Counted from the first letter of the stretch, positions 26,616 to 42,245 are shown. The stretch is DNA of 64,000 nucleotides from Aculops lycopersici (GCA_015350385.1 WNKI01000003.1:609077-673076), one strand, 5' to 3'. Notes: generated by a model not told the origin, from the sequence alone. Translations and numbers: made by a program.

Positions 26616-29600
26616 TATTGTAGCAACATCGATTGGCCTGCAACGAGAGACGAGTCAATGGGACGCGAAATTAATATTAAAATCATATACGCGGCGGTGC
26701 ACTAATAACACACACAGAGAGACAGTGGGGCTCTCAAACACAATGGAGTACAATGGACTCGGAGGGAAATGGAATTGGAATTGGATCACGACAACAAACT
26801 AAACTTGGCGAGTAGAGATTTAAAGTTGTCGTGTAATCCTCTTGTGCCATATGGTAGTTGGCAGTCCCATGGAGAGCGGTGGCCGTGAATTTCCATACAC
26901 TCGTTGGCTGGCGCTTGGCCCGTCTCCTAATGAGTTCCTGAGATACGCGCGCGTCAACACCACTGCCGCGGCCACTTTGATTTGGATTGCGAATGGATTT
27001 CTTATATGAAATTTCGTCGATACCTTCCAATTGGCCACCATGACAACCGAATCCGCTACTGAACCATTGGTGCTGGCGTCTCCTATTCTATTCGTGGCGA
27101 CACTAACACGGCAAACGGTGCTTGTCGTGTGATTCGTATGGCCAGCAACAACCACCACCACCACGACAAGACCCAGGAGCCGAGTGAAGTGTGTGCAAAT
27201 TTGCATACGAAATCCATTTCTCTTAGTCCCCCTTGGTACCATTGCCAGTTGCGTTGTCGCCGCTCCTTCTCTAGCCAACAGAACACAAATCAACCAGGTA
27301 AACCAAACTACACGCGCCTCAGGTTTCGTTGCTATCGTCGTGGTTGGTGTCCAGTGGAGCAGCACAAATCCTGCGGCCAGTTTAGTGTGAGACGGCCGCT
27401 CAGTCGATTGTATTTGCCAGTCGGCTGGTCGGCCAATCGATAAATGGCAGCGAACCGGCTACCTGGCGGCCTCACTTTGACCGGCCAAGTCTCTCGTTGG
27501 AGACTCTTGTCACAATGTGGAAAACCCAATTCAATTTGCGTCCATAACGTCGTCTTCGTCGTCGTGTCATCATGACATGGAGCTAACGCTTGAAACTTGG
27601 ACGAGACCACTGAGAGCGACTACCCATAATCGTTATTGATTTCTAGGCTCCAGCAACAATCCTCTTGCCGCTCGATTGGACAACAACAACGACAACAACA
27701 CCGACAAGAGAAACACAAAACTTCCACCAGGACAACATAAAACTTGGCGGCGACAATTGGAGGCAAAATATTGTCGCTGCTTCTGCAGTTTGCATCAATA
27801 TTATGAGAGTTTTAGTCTAGTTTATTTTAGTTTTACAAGCAACACAACAAACTCTACACCATGGACGATTTGATATTTGTAGAGAGTTGCAATAATGGGA
27901 GGAATATGAGAGCTGCTCGCAAATTCATTAATCATAAGGCACGTCAATAATGAAATAAGTCCCCTGAACTGAGCTCAACTCGATTGATGTTGCTGGTCAG
28001 TCAACTGGAAGCTCAGCTGTTTTTGTGATCCAAAAATTTGTTTTTCATTTCATTGTACTCAGAATGAAAGAGAGAAGTATTATTAATAATATTACACGGT
28101 AAATATTTTGACACTTTTCGCTCGCTCGGTAGCGACGTGTGCCCATTTGCCCGTCCACCGGAAGTTCGAGGCTGCATATCGTCTGTCGCGCGGCCACTTG
28201 TTGTTGCCGCAGCTCCTACGTACAAATACAACTCTAGCAGTGACACCAACGAACATGGGCTCATAAACTCGAGCCTCGGGGTGCGATAAATTGTTGGCGC
28301 CCCGAGTCGAGTGTTTGCAATTCAGTCAATTTGTGGCCAGTCGGTTAGCGATCGTCAATCAATAAAGAGAAATTGATACTATCGCTACTCTACTATGGGG
28401 GCGACAACTTTTAGTCATTTCAGTTGATGGCTCTTAGATAGTAGGTAGCGATTCGAATTCCACTAGACTAAACTTGGCATTGAAATTCAACTTGAGGTTA
28501 TAAAGTTTCTGGAGAAGTAGAGGAGAAAGCACTAAGTAAATACTGACAATTTTATCAACCACCAACCAGGTAAATGAGTCGCTGGTTCAGTTCAGTTCAG
28601 TTCCATTCAATTCAGTGCTTGACTGGTTGGAATTTGAACGAGGACGACGCGAAATTGAGAAGAGAAATTCCCTCGCTTCTTTAAGCTGTGAAATTTACCT
28701 GCAAACTTTTAACTTGCCACCACAACCACCAAATTGATCAATTGAATCTAGAGGCTATGGCGCGGATTCATTTGCGGTAGCAAAACAGTATTGGGGCAAA
28801 CTTCCACGAGTTGTTGTTATTACTCGCTGTTGTGGTTGTTGTTGTTGTGATTGGACATTCAAATTGGCATTGGAGACACTAAATTTGCTGCCCATTCGAA
28901 TCTATTGTGTGTTTCTTTTCGAAGAAAGTAATGTACAAACTCCAAAGCTCCCATTGTCACAATTGAATGCAAATAAGCTTCTTTTCCTCCTCCACAGGGC
29001 GATACATTGTGATACACCAGCAGTATCACAATTGGAGGTCCAACTTCTGGTCTTGGTTGGGTTCACCTGACCAGTCGTGGTGGTGGAGGTGGAGGTGGAG
29101 GTGGAGGTAGTGGTAGTAGTAGTAGGGGCAAAAGGAATAGTTTACCTGGCAGCAGAGAATAGAATGAGCGACCACCTGAGGCGAATACACGGAAGCCACC
29201 GGGCGAGCGGCAAATCCAAACTTTTCTCGACTCTCCCATTTTTCTCTAAAATTTTGTCGCCAACCATCCAACTGGTCGGTTGGCCAAACAAACTCTTTGT
29301 CAACCCACAAAGAGCTCTAAAATTTAAATTAACCTACAAACTAACACTAACACAAGACCAAGACCAAGCAGATGAAAAGCGGGAGCAATAAACTAAGAGC
29401 TCGTCGTCAAATTGGCCTGTAGCTCAATTACTAACTAAACCAGGTAAAGTGAGCAGCAGCGTGGACCACCAGCCAGCTCGTCGTTGGTCGGTGGCCACCA
29501 ACGAGCGAGCAATCAATCGATTGGTCCATTTGTTGGCCTTGCATTTGGTTGGTTGGTCTTCTGATTAGAATGAGAATATAATATAGCACACTGACACAAA

Positions 29601-32600
29601 CAATGGCCGCGGCAATGATATGATTCCTTGCTCCTCATCTGACTCATAGAGCGTGAAATTCAATTTGCAAGGTTCCCAAGGATTTGCTTCATATTTTCTC
29701 TTGCCCTCCATCTGAATTCAATGCCATTGTGCTGCCACACTGAATTCAAATTCAAGCTTATAAATCCAGATTGATTCTCTCTCTCTTTCCATATCTTTGC
29801 GTCCTGTCTTATTGATTTCTAGTTATCGCAAATGGAAAATATTGAATATTAACAATTCGCTTTGACTTGGCACTATCATTGTGTGCCCATAAAAACGGCA
29901 GCAATATTCAACTCCAAACCCGAAACTAGCAGTGGCAGCTAATCTGCTCGTCACAAGAGAGATCCAAAGAGAGAGAGAGAGACGATCGATTCGCCATTTA
30001 ATCCCCATCAGCCAGCAGGTCGGCCAGGTAAACTTTGCCTGGTCCTTTGCTCTTTCTATTAGATTGCCGCCGCCGCCAATCGCACAGCAGGAGAGTTGGC
30101 TTCTGTGGCGATCACTTCGTAGTTGAGCTCAACTGACTGGGGCCAAGCGAGAGGAAATGAGGAGAATACGGGATGAAATGGAACGAGATGGCCAATCGAC
30201 AGATCGATTACGACGTCGCTGAGCAGTAGAATTAAATGGCACCTGTTGCGTTTGGGGCTAAGTGGCGCGGAGCTGCATCGCCAAGCGTGGCACCAACCAA
30301 TTGTTGAGGCGACGCAACAGCGCCGACCTGTTACGTCTCGTATCGTCTCGTATCTAACGAGAGATCGGGCTTCTCGGAGGACAATCTACGTAACGAGACG
30401 CGACAATTGACTTGGCGTTTATTTTTTGCACACCACGAATACTGCTACTGTGGCACTCTATCATGATTCTCATGATCATCAGTGGCACTAATTGTGCTCC
30501 TCCCATTGTTACCTTTTACACCCCGACTGTTATACAATCGAATTTATTCACACTCATGCGAGAGTTGATGGCCAAGATTTTAAATGGTAAAGAATCGGTG
30601 GTATCAGTAGCGAGGAGGAGAAGAAAGGAAAAGTAGAAGCATGCGAAAGTTTCGACTCCCATGCGATTAAATTGCGCGTTCAAGGGGAGCCACTAGATTC
30701 GAAGGGAGGAAAAAGAAAGAATAGTTTCGCTAATGAGATCTAATTTAGAGGAGGCGAAAGTTACTTCGCTAACCAACCACTTGTTGCCTCACTTGAATCT
30801 CTTTGAGGCGCGATTTGAAACCAACAAGAGTGTAACTTGCAAAATACAAAAATATTTTTCTTTGCAAGTTAACAGGCGAGCAAATGGAAGCTCAACAATT
30901 GAATTGAATCTTGGGGAACCTCGCTAACTGGAGTTGGATGACCGCAACGAGTTTGTTGCGTGAATTGCCACTCACTAGTAATGAGGAATTCTTGGTCAAT
31001 TCTTTTCCTTGCTGAACCATGAGTCCTGTTAATAGGACGAGACTTTTGGGTGCCTCTGCAAAATTTGTAACTTGTAAACACACCGACCATTTGGTTGCAT
31101 CGAATAGAAGAGAATTGTATTGTATTGAGCATCGCGAGGAGGAAGAATTTCAAGTGGTGCTCTTGAATTTGTGCTCTGGATATGAGAACTAGAGAAACTG
31201 GCCACAGGAAGAGGAGTTTGCGAAACGGACAGGACGCCACCTGGTGCCCAGGTGCACCTATCACTGTAAATTAGTGAACCTCTCAAGCAAAAGCAAAGGA
31301 AGAAAGAAAGAGAGAGAGAGAGAGATGGAGGGGGAAAGACGAAATAAATGATTGATCAGTATCACTCAACTTTACTCCAATTATAGCCACGCCTTTACCT
31401 TATATCTCCCCGACATAGTCGATGGCCCGAAAGTATAGCTCGCTTTAAAAGAGGCGTGCCAGGCCCCAAGTCTTATGGCGTTTTGTGTAATCGATTGGTG
31501 GGCGTCGATGATTATGGCGAGCGAGCGCGCGCGCGCGACGATTGTTATAATCATCCAACTATCACTTTTTATTTCCATCATTATAACTGTAGCCAGGTAC
31601 ACGACAAACTGCTTGGCACGACGAGCGATTAAATTAATATTATCTCTTTCTCGCAGCACTTATTGCAGTTTGGAGCAAAAGAAGCGGCCGATTGATTGAT
31701 GACGCCTCCAGTTCTAATTGGACGACTTGCACCAGGCCAGCACAATTGTGTGGTGATCAACAAGTGGCAGGTGTTTCTGGTGGACCTCATCCGAGCAAAA
31801 GCTAGATGTTTCTCCAAAGCAGGATTGCAAGCTCAGGTGCAGTTTAGCTTCTTGCCCCCAAAACTACCCACCGGTTGCGTCCAGTTTTGCCAAGAGTTTA
31901 AAATTTGAGAGACTTGAACCAGGAACCAGGAAGCGGAAGAGACTTTTGCTCGAGCTCACCGTTTCTAATTGAGATCAATCAACTTGCACGACCGACGAGC
32001 AAGTGAGCGATTAAAACAATTGCTTACAACCTCGGTCTAGATACAGGACCGATCCGTTGAATCTGATTGATTCCAATTGGATCCGATTCAATTGATTGCT
32101 CGCTAGTTCAGGTGGTTGGTGAAAAATTGGTACGATTGTTGTTGTTGTTGTTGCTGCTGCTTCAGCTGACGAAATTAATACAAATGGGCAAACGCCCAGC
32201 TCGTAGTTTTACGCCTAGATCGTTGTGTTTGCCTCCCCCAAATCGAAACATATATTTATTGAGCTGAAAGTCACAGCCTCAGGCTGATCGTTGGCACCGA
32301 TCACGGCAATCAAATTGCGATGATCGGTTGTTCAAACGGTCCCAAACAGTCCGAACAAATAAGCGATACAATTGTTTGTCAAGAGAACTAAGATCAGCTG
32401 GTTAGACGAAGAATAATGAAATTTAGGAACGACAAGTTAGCGGTCAAGTTCAAGGAGCTGGGCATCCATTTCCGCGAGTTCAATCAACTCGTGCGATGAA
32501 TCACAAAAGCGAGCAAAATGTGTGTAGCTAACTAAACGGCTATTTCGTTGCATTTTATCTTGCTCACCTGAAAAGAGCATCACTTACCTGGAGCGAGGGT

Positions 32601-35349
32601 AAAGTTTAACGCAAGTTGTGTGTGATGATCATGATAAACTGCGTCCCTCACTGAGGTAGACACATAGACCCAGAGATAAACACTGAGGCAAGCGATGAGA
32701 CAGATATGATTGATTGGTTAATTACACGGCAAACAAGAGGCAAGCGGCATCTCGGTTCAGGTAGAGAGACTTGGAATTGGAATTAGCTACATCGGCTGCA
32801 AATGGGATGCGCTCACTGAAGTCGCGGTTTTCCTCTCTAATCTTGCATTCGTCTGCCTAAACTATTCGAATTGAACAAAGTCAAATGGAGAGGGAGGGGG
32901 AGTCGGCATAAGAAGGAGGATATAACAACAGACGAGAGTTGCGTAGTCTTTTCTCGGGTCACACAATAGCGATGATACGCGAGCCATCGCCGTGGCTGTT
33001 GCCGCTGAGTCAACAGGTGAGCCTCTCGGTTCTAGCTGCCAGCGTCCTGTAGGTGAGTGAGTGAGTGAGTAGTTTAGGCTGCGTTGGCGTCAATGTGTGT
33101 CCGTTTGTCCATTTGCTGCTGGAAATCTTGGATTCTATTCAGAAGCCAAGAGAGACCGAGGAATTGGAACAAAATTTTGACCAAAGTCATAGTTCACACG
33201 GAAGCGCACGGCCACCGGCCGACTCCATTGGCCTGCGTTCTGTTTGCCGCGTGGCCAATCGATCAGCAGAAAGTTTACGTTGGCGGTGCTACTACCACTA
33301 CTACAACTGTTATTATTACTGCTTCTATTTGCTGCTTGGACCAGAAAATTTTTAAACTGCAAACAAAAATCGAAAGAAAGCAAAAACAGACTGACTTATT
33401 GGATTAGGTTAGTCAATATGGCCAAAGGAAAGCAAGCACACGTTGCGCCGCTACCACCACAGAGACTAGATCGCCGCGGTTTGTTAATGGCGGCGGCAAC
33501 AACCACCGGTTGATCGATTAGCTTCGCGAGTTAGCTGATTGGTGTCGAGTGTTGGTTTAGCTGGCTACGTTCGTTGCCATTTCCCTCGCAACTCGAATAA
33601 CTTACTCGTTTGCTTGTGCTTCAACCTTAAACAAAGTTGGAGGCGTTCAAATAAATGGCCAGGTGAAAATTTAGCCAGCGAGCCGGTCAACTCGACCAGC
33701 GGCTCGCTATTAAAACACACCGCAACAACATTCAACAGGTTGACCGCTCGTTAGCGTTACCTGACAAGCAAACGAGTTGACATCTCAACTTGCATTCGTC
33801 GTGGTAGCGGTTGTTGTTGTTGGTTTAGTTGTCGTTGCAAATTTATTTTATATATATATATATATTAAACTGTTGCTAAAAGAGCAAAGGGGCAAAAGAG
33901 CAGCGGCGTGCGTCAAAGTCAACTTGCCGCCGGTCAACTTTATACAGTCAGTCAGACTGAAAGACTGGATGACCACTACTTTACTTGACACTGTATACTT
34001 TTATCCCTCAACTCAACTCAACTCAACTCACACCAAACCAAAGAAACCTGATGCCTCGAGCTGCCGGCCGCGGCAAAGCTGACAAATTAATCGGAAGGCC
34101 GGCGACTCATTTGCATCCTTCCGAAATGGCTCCTTCTCAGTGAAGGAAGTGGCGAGTAAACTTCAGGTTGCCGCGGACAGTTTCGCTTATAAACTTTGTT
34201 GCAGATTTGCAAGTTTACTATTTGGACAGTGATAGTTTGATAGTGTGGCCACGGTGATGGTTGCCCAAATTTTATGGGCCAATTAGGACACCACCAGTTG
34301 CTTAGAAGTTAGGGCAACTGACTAAAACTGACAAGATGAAACCAAAACCCTTGGTGCCAGATTCAACTTAAACTCGCTTGTTTTGTGTGGCGACACCAGA
34401 GGCAAGATTTTAGTGGAATAATCTTTTATCGGCTAACTTGGGCGCCCAAACGCGATAATTGGACTCAGATGCTCAGCGGCCGAGGCAGAGGCAACGCCTC
34501 AATTAGCGACAAAGTAGTCGACTGATTTCGATGGCAAACTTTCCAGCAGAGAAGAGCGGCCACTTTGCGCCCAGGTGAGCAGCTCACTCGCTTTAGCTGC
34601 GGCTCTAGCAGACAGTCAGTTGGTTTTAGATGAAGGGAGGAGGAAAAGTAATAAAATTTTTATAAATTTCGTGCCGCTAGTTTGTCGTCGCGTTTGTTGT
34701 GCTCATTGGCCAACACAAAACATGGATTTTGCGACGATTTTTGCCAATTTGCGCGATCGATCCACAGGACGCGAGATCTAAACTCGATCCAAGTGGACAG
34801 ATAAAAGAGACGATCCGCCGCAACCAATGGAGTCAACGACGACAACGACTTGTTGCTCTCGGGGGTCAAGGAAACAATAAAGTTCCTCGCTGCTTCTTTG
34901 AATCGAAATTGAATATAATTTCGAGACAGTCTCTGGTTGCTGGTTGATCAGTGAGCCGCAGAACGAGCAACTAGTGGCACCTGTCGCTCAAACTAAAATC
35001 AAAACTTAAAAACCTCTCGCTGGACATCAACAAGATAACTAACGGTAAAGTTCCTCTAGATTTTGTGTGCTCCATTTTATTCTTTGTAAGATAACTAAAT
35101 AGTCCTTTCAAAACGACGAGAGACAGAGAGACAAACTAAACAGAAAGTAAAGCACATAAAATTAAACTTGAGCTAGATGAATTAATTTGCTGCTCTGCCT
35201 CTTGGTTTTTTTATTCACCCACTTGAGCTCGCGCGACCCTAACAAAAAGAAAGAGCGTCGAGGTTGACGTTAAACTTTGACGTGATGTCTTCGTTTCGTT
35301 GCTTTGGTTCCTTTCGATGGATGGTCATCAACTTGAAATGAAATGGCTC

Positions 35350-35373
35350 TCCCTATTCGGTAGAGAATAGGGA
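35350..35373. repeat. Perfect 9-bp hairpin
   Basis: TCCCTATTC (35350-35358) pairs with GAATAGGGA (35365-35373) across a 6-nt loop. It lies in non-coding DNA and its function is unknown. Confidence 0.85.
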
Positions 35374-37473
35374 AATGGTCGAAGACAAAGCAAAGAGCAG
35401 TAAATTTTCCCTACCACTTGCAAATAGACTTTTTCCCCCTAAAAAGTTCGAATCTCCAACGAGTGAGTGTAATTGTGCTCTACTTTGCACTGCTGGCCAC
35501 TTTGCTGCTGCCATTGGCTTCCGCGTTGATCCAAGTGGCCGATCGTCTCTCTCTCTCTAAAATTTGGTTACGGCAAGCAACAAGAGCAACTTGGCATTTT
35601 ATATCCCTCCAAATGGGAACAGTGTTGGCGTCGCTATCACTGTTGCTATCACTGTATTACGACGAGCCAACAACACAAAAACAACGCCAACTCGGAGGCC
35701 AACCAATTAAATGGACACTCCAATCTATTGGCCAGAGCAACAGCCACTTGCATTTTCCTCTCCTGCCGACCAACCGAATAAACCCAATAGACAGGCGAGT
35801 CAACTTTGTTATGCTGCTACTGCTAATGCTACCATCGCCGCCTTTGGATCTGATTCTGAACGCTACCAGATTGTCGGTCAGTGGTACCAGACTGTAGTGG
35901 TAATGGTGTTGCTTTTATTGCTCCAATTTTTAACTTCTCTCTGGCCGCCGGTTGCCATCTAGAATATCTGAGCAATCAAAACAAACTTGGCCTACGAGTA
36001 AGCCAATAGATAAATCAGAAGAAGGTTTCACTTTCCTTGCGATTCGTTGGGGTCTAAACTTTTGCTGGTGGCGCCACCGAATCTCTGTTAGAGTATTTAG
36101 ATGGAAAATTAGAGTGAAAGTTTAGAATAAAAATTAAGCTTCTTTCTCTTGATCTTGAATGATTCTAGAGATCGAAAATATTAGAATGGTCAACGCCAAC
36201 TGTGCCGCCGGCAACCGAGAGATACGAGCCAGCTACAACTGGCTACTGTTACTTTATGTTACGAGCTAAAAGGTACACAAGTGAGCAGTTACGAGCTCAG
36301 CAATAGTTAGTACGGGCGGCGAGATTTGATTTTGATCTAATTTTAGAGGAATTTTTTAGCCGAGGGGTCCGCTAGAATTCAGTGGCTATCCAATGGAGTA
36401 GCGTAACCTGAAAATCTCGTGCTTTGCGCCCATTTAATGCCGCTTCGCATTTCCTCGAATCTGTAAAGGTACAAAATGCAATGGCAATACATGGGACTAG
36501 AAATGGGAAGAGAAACAGAGAGAAGGATGCTAATTTGGGCCTCAAAATGATGATGATGATGAAGATCCTCATCAGGTTCAACGAAATCATAATCGGAATC
36601 AGTGATATGCGAGCTGGCACTTGTTGCTCGTGTGGGAACTTTCGCTTTGGTTGCTAAATCTGCGCGCATTATATACACACACACACACACATACAAACAT
36701 ACATACATACGTGCAAATACAAGTTGGTAGAAGATATCATTATGATAATTGGAATCATCAGCCACCAGAATAACTCCGACTGACTTTGATCATGAGCAGT
36801 CAGTCAGTCTCTTTGGTTGGCGCCACTAGAATGGAATAGGAATCACTATTAGAATCCAGGTAAGCTATTGGCCGCAACGACGACTAATGAACATAATTAG
36901 GGGCTTTAAAGGTGGAGAAATTTCTCCCTTCCTTGCTCTTGCTCTATTCCAATTCATTCGTTTGATTTGATTTCCCACTGCTGCCGCCGCTACATCTACC
37001 GGTGCTGGAGAGCGCAAGCAACAAGTGGGAGTTTCATTTCGCTAACACAAAAAACTTGCGAGAGAGTCAATCGGCATTCAATGAGCAGAAATTCCTGCCC
37101 CTCTCTAACTGAATCTCAACGAGACTTGTGACTCGGAGAATCAATGCGGACTGCCCACCGAAGAGCAGATGGAAATTGGAAGACAGGTAAACATTCAGTT
37201 GGTCAATTCCAACCGTCCGACGGACAAGAGCGCAAATCGAATCGGACTTCCATTTTTCCAGCTGCCAAATCAAATCTAGATCAATTTGTCGGCTAAGCAA
37301 TGCGCTCCTACTCTAAGGTTTGGCAAGACTCGCGTGTGTGGTCTCGCTGCTCCAACAGGTGAATCCAACCGCTGCGTCCGGAGAGCTACGATGAGAAACA
37401 GTGACCAAGAGACAATCCAACCAGCTCTTGGCTCCAGGTGAGCGACTAGTTGCACTCAATCATGTTTCTGGCC

Positions 37474-37498
37474 ATTTCAACCAAAAGGTGGTTGAAAT
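37474..37498. repeat. Perfect 10-bp hairpin
   Basis: ATTTCAACCA (37474-37483) pairs with TGGTTGAAAT (37489-37498) across a 5-nt loop. Flanking GGCC and AGCC bases could extend the stem with a bulge. Confidence 0.85.
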
Positions 37499-38292
37499 AG
37501 CCAAACATTGTAACGTTGAGTCCATTTGATTTGTCTCTGCGCCATTCAATCAAATCTGGTAGCAAAGTTTTGGGTTCCCATAGCTAAAATTCCATTGCCG
37601 CCGCCACTGACTGGTAGGGATCAACAGGTGGTGGTTGTGGGTCCTGCAACAATATGCCTCGAGGGAGTGAGACAGACGGACAACAATAACAAAACGTTCT
37701 TCTGCCACAGAAATAATGTGGCTCTTGTTCTCTGCGGCTGTCATTGGATTATCTGGCCAAATTTACCTGCCGGGTGGCCTTCAGGTAAGATGGACAAGAA
37801 GAGAGGGGACTTAACCTCAAGTTAAACAAAAAATATGTTGGAATATTTCAGGTGCCAGACTAGACACTAGTTGCGGCGGTGGTTGTGGCAGCACCCGTTT
37901 AAAATCCCAGCCATCCGAGAGAACCTAAGAGGCTAGAATGGCCACTGAATTCTTGTTCGCGAGCCGGCTGATCTTTTGGCGATGCTGTCGTCGCCGACGC
38001 CGTTTGCTGGCCGCAACTCAATTTTGCTGCCACTTGTTGATGGTCGTCGTCGGTGGCGGTGGTGGTCAGTTTTCTACACTAGTCATCCATTCTTGGTATC
38101 ACCGTCACCGCCAGTCGGTCTATGGCTGTGGCTGCATTAGACTGCTCAAGATTCGTATCTCTATATCTCTCTACCTTAGAGTTTTCAATGTTTGTGGTGG
38201 TCGCTAAGAGGATCTAGTGGCCAACCGACCACCAACACGAAGCAGCGAGCGAAAGACTCGAGTATGGAATTTTATCAATCTATTGGCCGGTT

Positions 38293-38547
<255 letters not shown>

Positions 38548-40470
38548 GCTTAGCTTACCTACTAATGCTACTTGTGGCGGCGGTTGTGGTGGAAGCCTCA
38601 AGCACCAGGTAAGTTTAGCTAAAACTTGATTGTGAGTGTATCTCACTGTGTGTAAATTCAATTCACGTGACACTTGAGAGAAAGACGAACTATGAAATGC
38701 GAGTCTCATCCGCAGCCGCCGCCGCGACTACCACTTAACTAAGTCGTCGTCTTCAGTTGTTTGGTTGGCTATTCGGTTTGCTTTAAATAGAGAGGAGACA
38801 TTTGAAGTAGTAGACGAGCTAAGGTTGTAGCTTTTCTCTTCTCCTTCTCTTTAATTTCTCTCACCTGAAGCCAACAAAGTTACAACAACCTAAACGTTTG
38901 AGGGTTAAAATGGCGGAAAATTGCGGTAGCAGATAAATTGACCACAACGACGACACCGATGAAACGTCGACGATGATGTTGATAATATTTAAGGAGCAGG
39001 AATTTCCTTCCCTTTCCTTTTCTTTTGACTGGAGCTCCGGTGCTAGCTGCAGTGGTCATCGCGTCGTCGACGGTGGCGGCCAGGTAAATACTATCCGCTG
39101 TCTCGGTCTTATCGCCATCAATTGAATCAATTCATTTTTCTCTCTCTCTGCTCGCAACCACTACTGCCACCACTACTGCTACTACAAACTGAAAATATAC
39201 ACACAAATCAAATGGAAGCTCTCATCTTACACGAAACGAGCACTTAATCTCTTTTCCACTTGAGCTGAATATAGAAACGAAATATGAGTCGTCATTCTAA
39301 TTCTATTCCAATGAAGTTCGCCGCTTCAAGTGACCAACAATCGGAAGCCAAAGCGACTAAATATCCAAATAACTACACAGAGAATAAAATGGAGAGCAAC
39401 TGCAAGGGCAACAGGGAAAAGCTTTCGCTGCTTTCCGTGTTTGCTTTTCCCATCTCTTCAGGTGAATGATTGAGCGAGCGGGAAAGCAGCTTACTCGGTG
39501 GCGGCCACTCGTGGCCACTTGTTGAATTAGCAGCCGAACGGAACAACAACCAAGAGGCGGCCATCGTCAGCCGCATTGTAAACCCTCGCTTCCGGGCCAC
39601 TCGCCACTATCGTCGCCGTCGTTAGTATCGACAATTCGAGTGAACCACCACCAGGAGCTTAGTCGAGTTTGCCTAGCTTAACTCAGCTTAGTTAGTTCGC
39701 TGGCTAGCCAATAGTGCAGGTAGGTTGGCTGATCGGAGGGCACCACTAACTAGGAAAAAGGTAAGGTCAACGTGATCGGCACTCGCAATGAGCAGACGTC
39801 ATCGTCGTCGATGGCGGCGGCCGCCGCCAAGACTTGTGGACGCAAAAAAGGTGGCCTCCACATCGGCACTTTTTCCTTTTCTTTCCTGTCGACGGACTCC
39901 CAAAAACTCGTCGTTGAGTTAGTTAGTCGTCGCTCTTGTTGTTGGTGTTGCTCGCGATGTTAGTTTGCTTAGCTGGCAAGTTTTAGTAGTGGCGAGCGTA
40001 ACAGTCAACTTGAATTCGTGTGAGAACTCGAGCTGTTGGCAGGTGAACGTTGCAGCTAACGATGGATCGCCGCCACGACCACTTGTCGATGCGCGCTTAT
40101 CGACGACCAGCTCGACAGCAACAAGTTGTTGACCAGGTGTGTTGGTGTGTGCCTTACGGAAGCGCCAAGGTTGTCTCAGCTGGCGCCAAGCGCTGCTCAC
40201 TCTTCTCTAGCTTCCAGTTTCCAGTACGATTCGCCTCTCCTCTCATCGACTCAACTGCTGATTGTTAGTTGTAGTGTATTTTCCGATGGAGATCGACAAG
40301 TGAGTGGCCATTTTGGCTGGACGTTCATTGGTCAAGATGAGCAGCAGCACCATGGCCGCGTAATTGGAGGAGTTTCATTGGTCAGCTCGTCGCTTTGCCA
40401 TGATCTAAAACTTCGTCGTTGTCGTTCAGTTCAATTCAATTCTGTTAAAGGTAGGCTAAACCAATTTAAG

Positions 40471-40498
40471 CATGATGATGATGATCATCATCATCATC
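40471..40498. repeat. Palindromic (ATG)n/(CAT)n run
   Basis: ATG trinucleotides switch to CAT trinucleotides at a central GATC, forming a near-perfect self-complementary palindrome. Confidence 0.85.
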
Positions 40499-41771
40499 AT
40501 CATTTTGATCTTAGTAGTTAGCTTCCTCCAACATAACAACCCCAGTTTACTTGCTGTCCATTCGTCGGTTGCTAGTAAGACAGACAGCTAGCTCGCAGGC
40601 GACGACTCGAGGCTTCATCGTCCAGCTCAATTACGTCAATTTGTTCCTCTTCAATGGCCAGCTCCTCTTCCTCTCTGTTTCCCTCTTTGTTGGTGCTGCT
40701 TTTGTGGCCAGTGAGCAAACTGTTGCTCATGTAACTCACCTGCCTTGTGTCAGCAATTCATGAGCGATCCTCCCACCTGTTGATGCCTATAAAACCTTTA
40801 GTTAGTTGGTTTAAACTTTAAAGCTTGACCAACGCACAAGACAAGTGCCACGGCATCGGCAACAACCAATTTGAGGCCGAAAATCCTCAACTCGACGGTG
40901 AAACAAAAGTGGGCTGGCCAACTGACTAAAAATTCCACCCACTGTCATCGTTGTCTCCTGGTCTCTCGGACTTCTTATCGTGAGTTTGATAGTAACAGTG
41001 TGGCATTTGAAAGCGAGAAAAAGAAGAGAGAGAGAGAGAGAGAGAGAAGGAACGAGACAAACTCAATTGTCTTCAAGTGCAAAGTTGCGATGCCACAGGT
41101 AAGTGAGTGACAGCATAACAAAATTTTACGCTACTCTAGTTGTAGTGGCATCGCCCAGTTTCTTTGGATCCAACTGACACTTGTTGCTGTTGCTGCCGGA
41201 TTCCGATGCTTGCTGCCAGGTAACTGTACCTGTGTGCGTTTGGTCAGTCAACGCACAATTGCCAACCTCAAGTGGCTGCTTCGTCTCGAGTCGTAATCTC
41301 ATTTCACCGACCCACCACTAGGCCCACAGTTGAATGCCAACAACGACAAGAAGCTCGGGTAGGATGGCCCATCGGTTGCTCTTCCTCGCTGCTTTAATGT
41401 GATTACGTGCGCTAACAAAATCGAGCGCGTAGCGTGTGATCCAAGCCAATGATCGAACAAGTGGTTCGAGTTGTTTTGTCGGTCTTTACAATTGCGATTC
41501 AACAACAAACTCCCCCGAGACGCACTTGTTGCTCGATACACTTCCTATCTCCCGCTGGAACACTTCACACGCCTTCAAAGTTCTACTTATTTCGAACAAA
41601 ACTACGAGAAACCAAAGTCATCCATTGAGTCGAGTTTAGCCGAAAAATTCGATGGTCTGCTTGTCGCCAGTCAGTCGAGGTGATGGAAAAGTAGGCGAGG
41701 CGTAAACGTGTCTCCGTGTTTGTGTCAAATGTATCAATGGATCACAAGATGAAAAGGCGACAACGAATTGG

Positions 41772-41801
41772 ACCCGATGAATGAACTTTGATTCATCGGG
41801 T
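41772..41801. repeat. Perfect 11-bp hairpin
   Basis: ACCCGATGAAT (41772-41782) pairs with ATTCATCGGGT (41791-41801) across an 8-nt loop. It lies about 0.4 kb from the 3' end of eIF3h and its function is unknown. Confidence 0.85.
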
Positions 41802-42211
41802 TCATCATCTACGGAGAAAGATATAGAGAAAGAGAGATTTAGTTTCGTCTGTCGGCGCAAATCAAAGCGATACAAAACGAATCGATTGGATCGAGGAGCC
41901 AACAATTATCGCACGCGCCACTGATTTGTGCTCTCGATTTTCAGGTGAGCCGAGTTACCTGGTAGAAATTTCGACGCGTCGCAGGCAATACACACAGTAT
42001 CAAGTGTGTCTAGTTTGTCGCTGATGACAAGCATATAATTATGATCCATCTACTAGAACTAAACGGCATCGTTTCGAAGCAAGCGGCATGGATCATAGGT
42101 AATACATTCCGCCAAATCAGTGAGCTCGCTGTTGCATTTTTGGTTGGTGCATGCAAAATATTCTAGTTGCAGTTATATTTTTTGGTTGAATTGGACTGCT
42201 CTCATTGTATA

Positions 42212-42217
42212 TTTATT
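42212..42217 (-). terminator. Polyadenylation signal AATAAA for eIF3h
   Basis: On the minus strand, AATAAA lies 29 nt beyond the eIF3h stop codon, a normal position for a compact 3' untranslated region. Confidence 0.7.
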
Positions 42218-42245
42218 GTAATCAATGATATTGACAATATGCAAC

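Noticed and set aside
28275..28306. A 10-bp hairpin with one G-U pair (CTCGGGGTGC against GGCGCCCCGAG) as a microRNA precursor
   Set aside because: The stem is far too short for a microRNA precursor of about 22 paired bases per arm.
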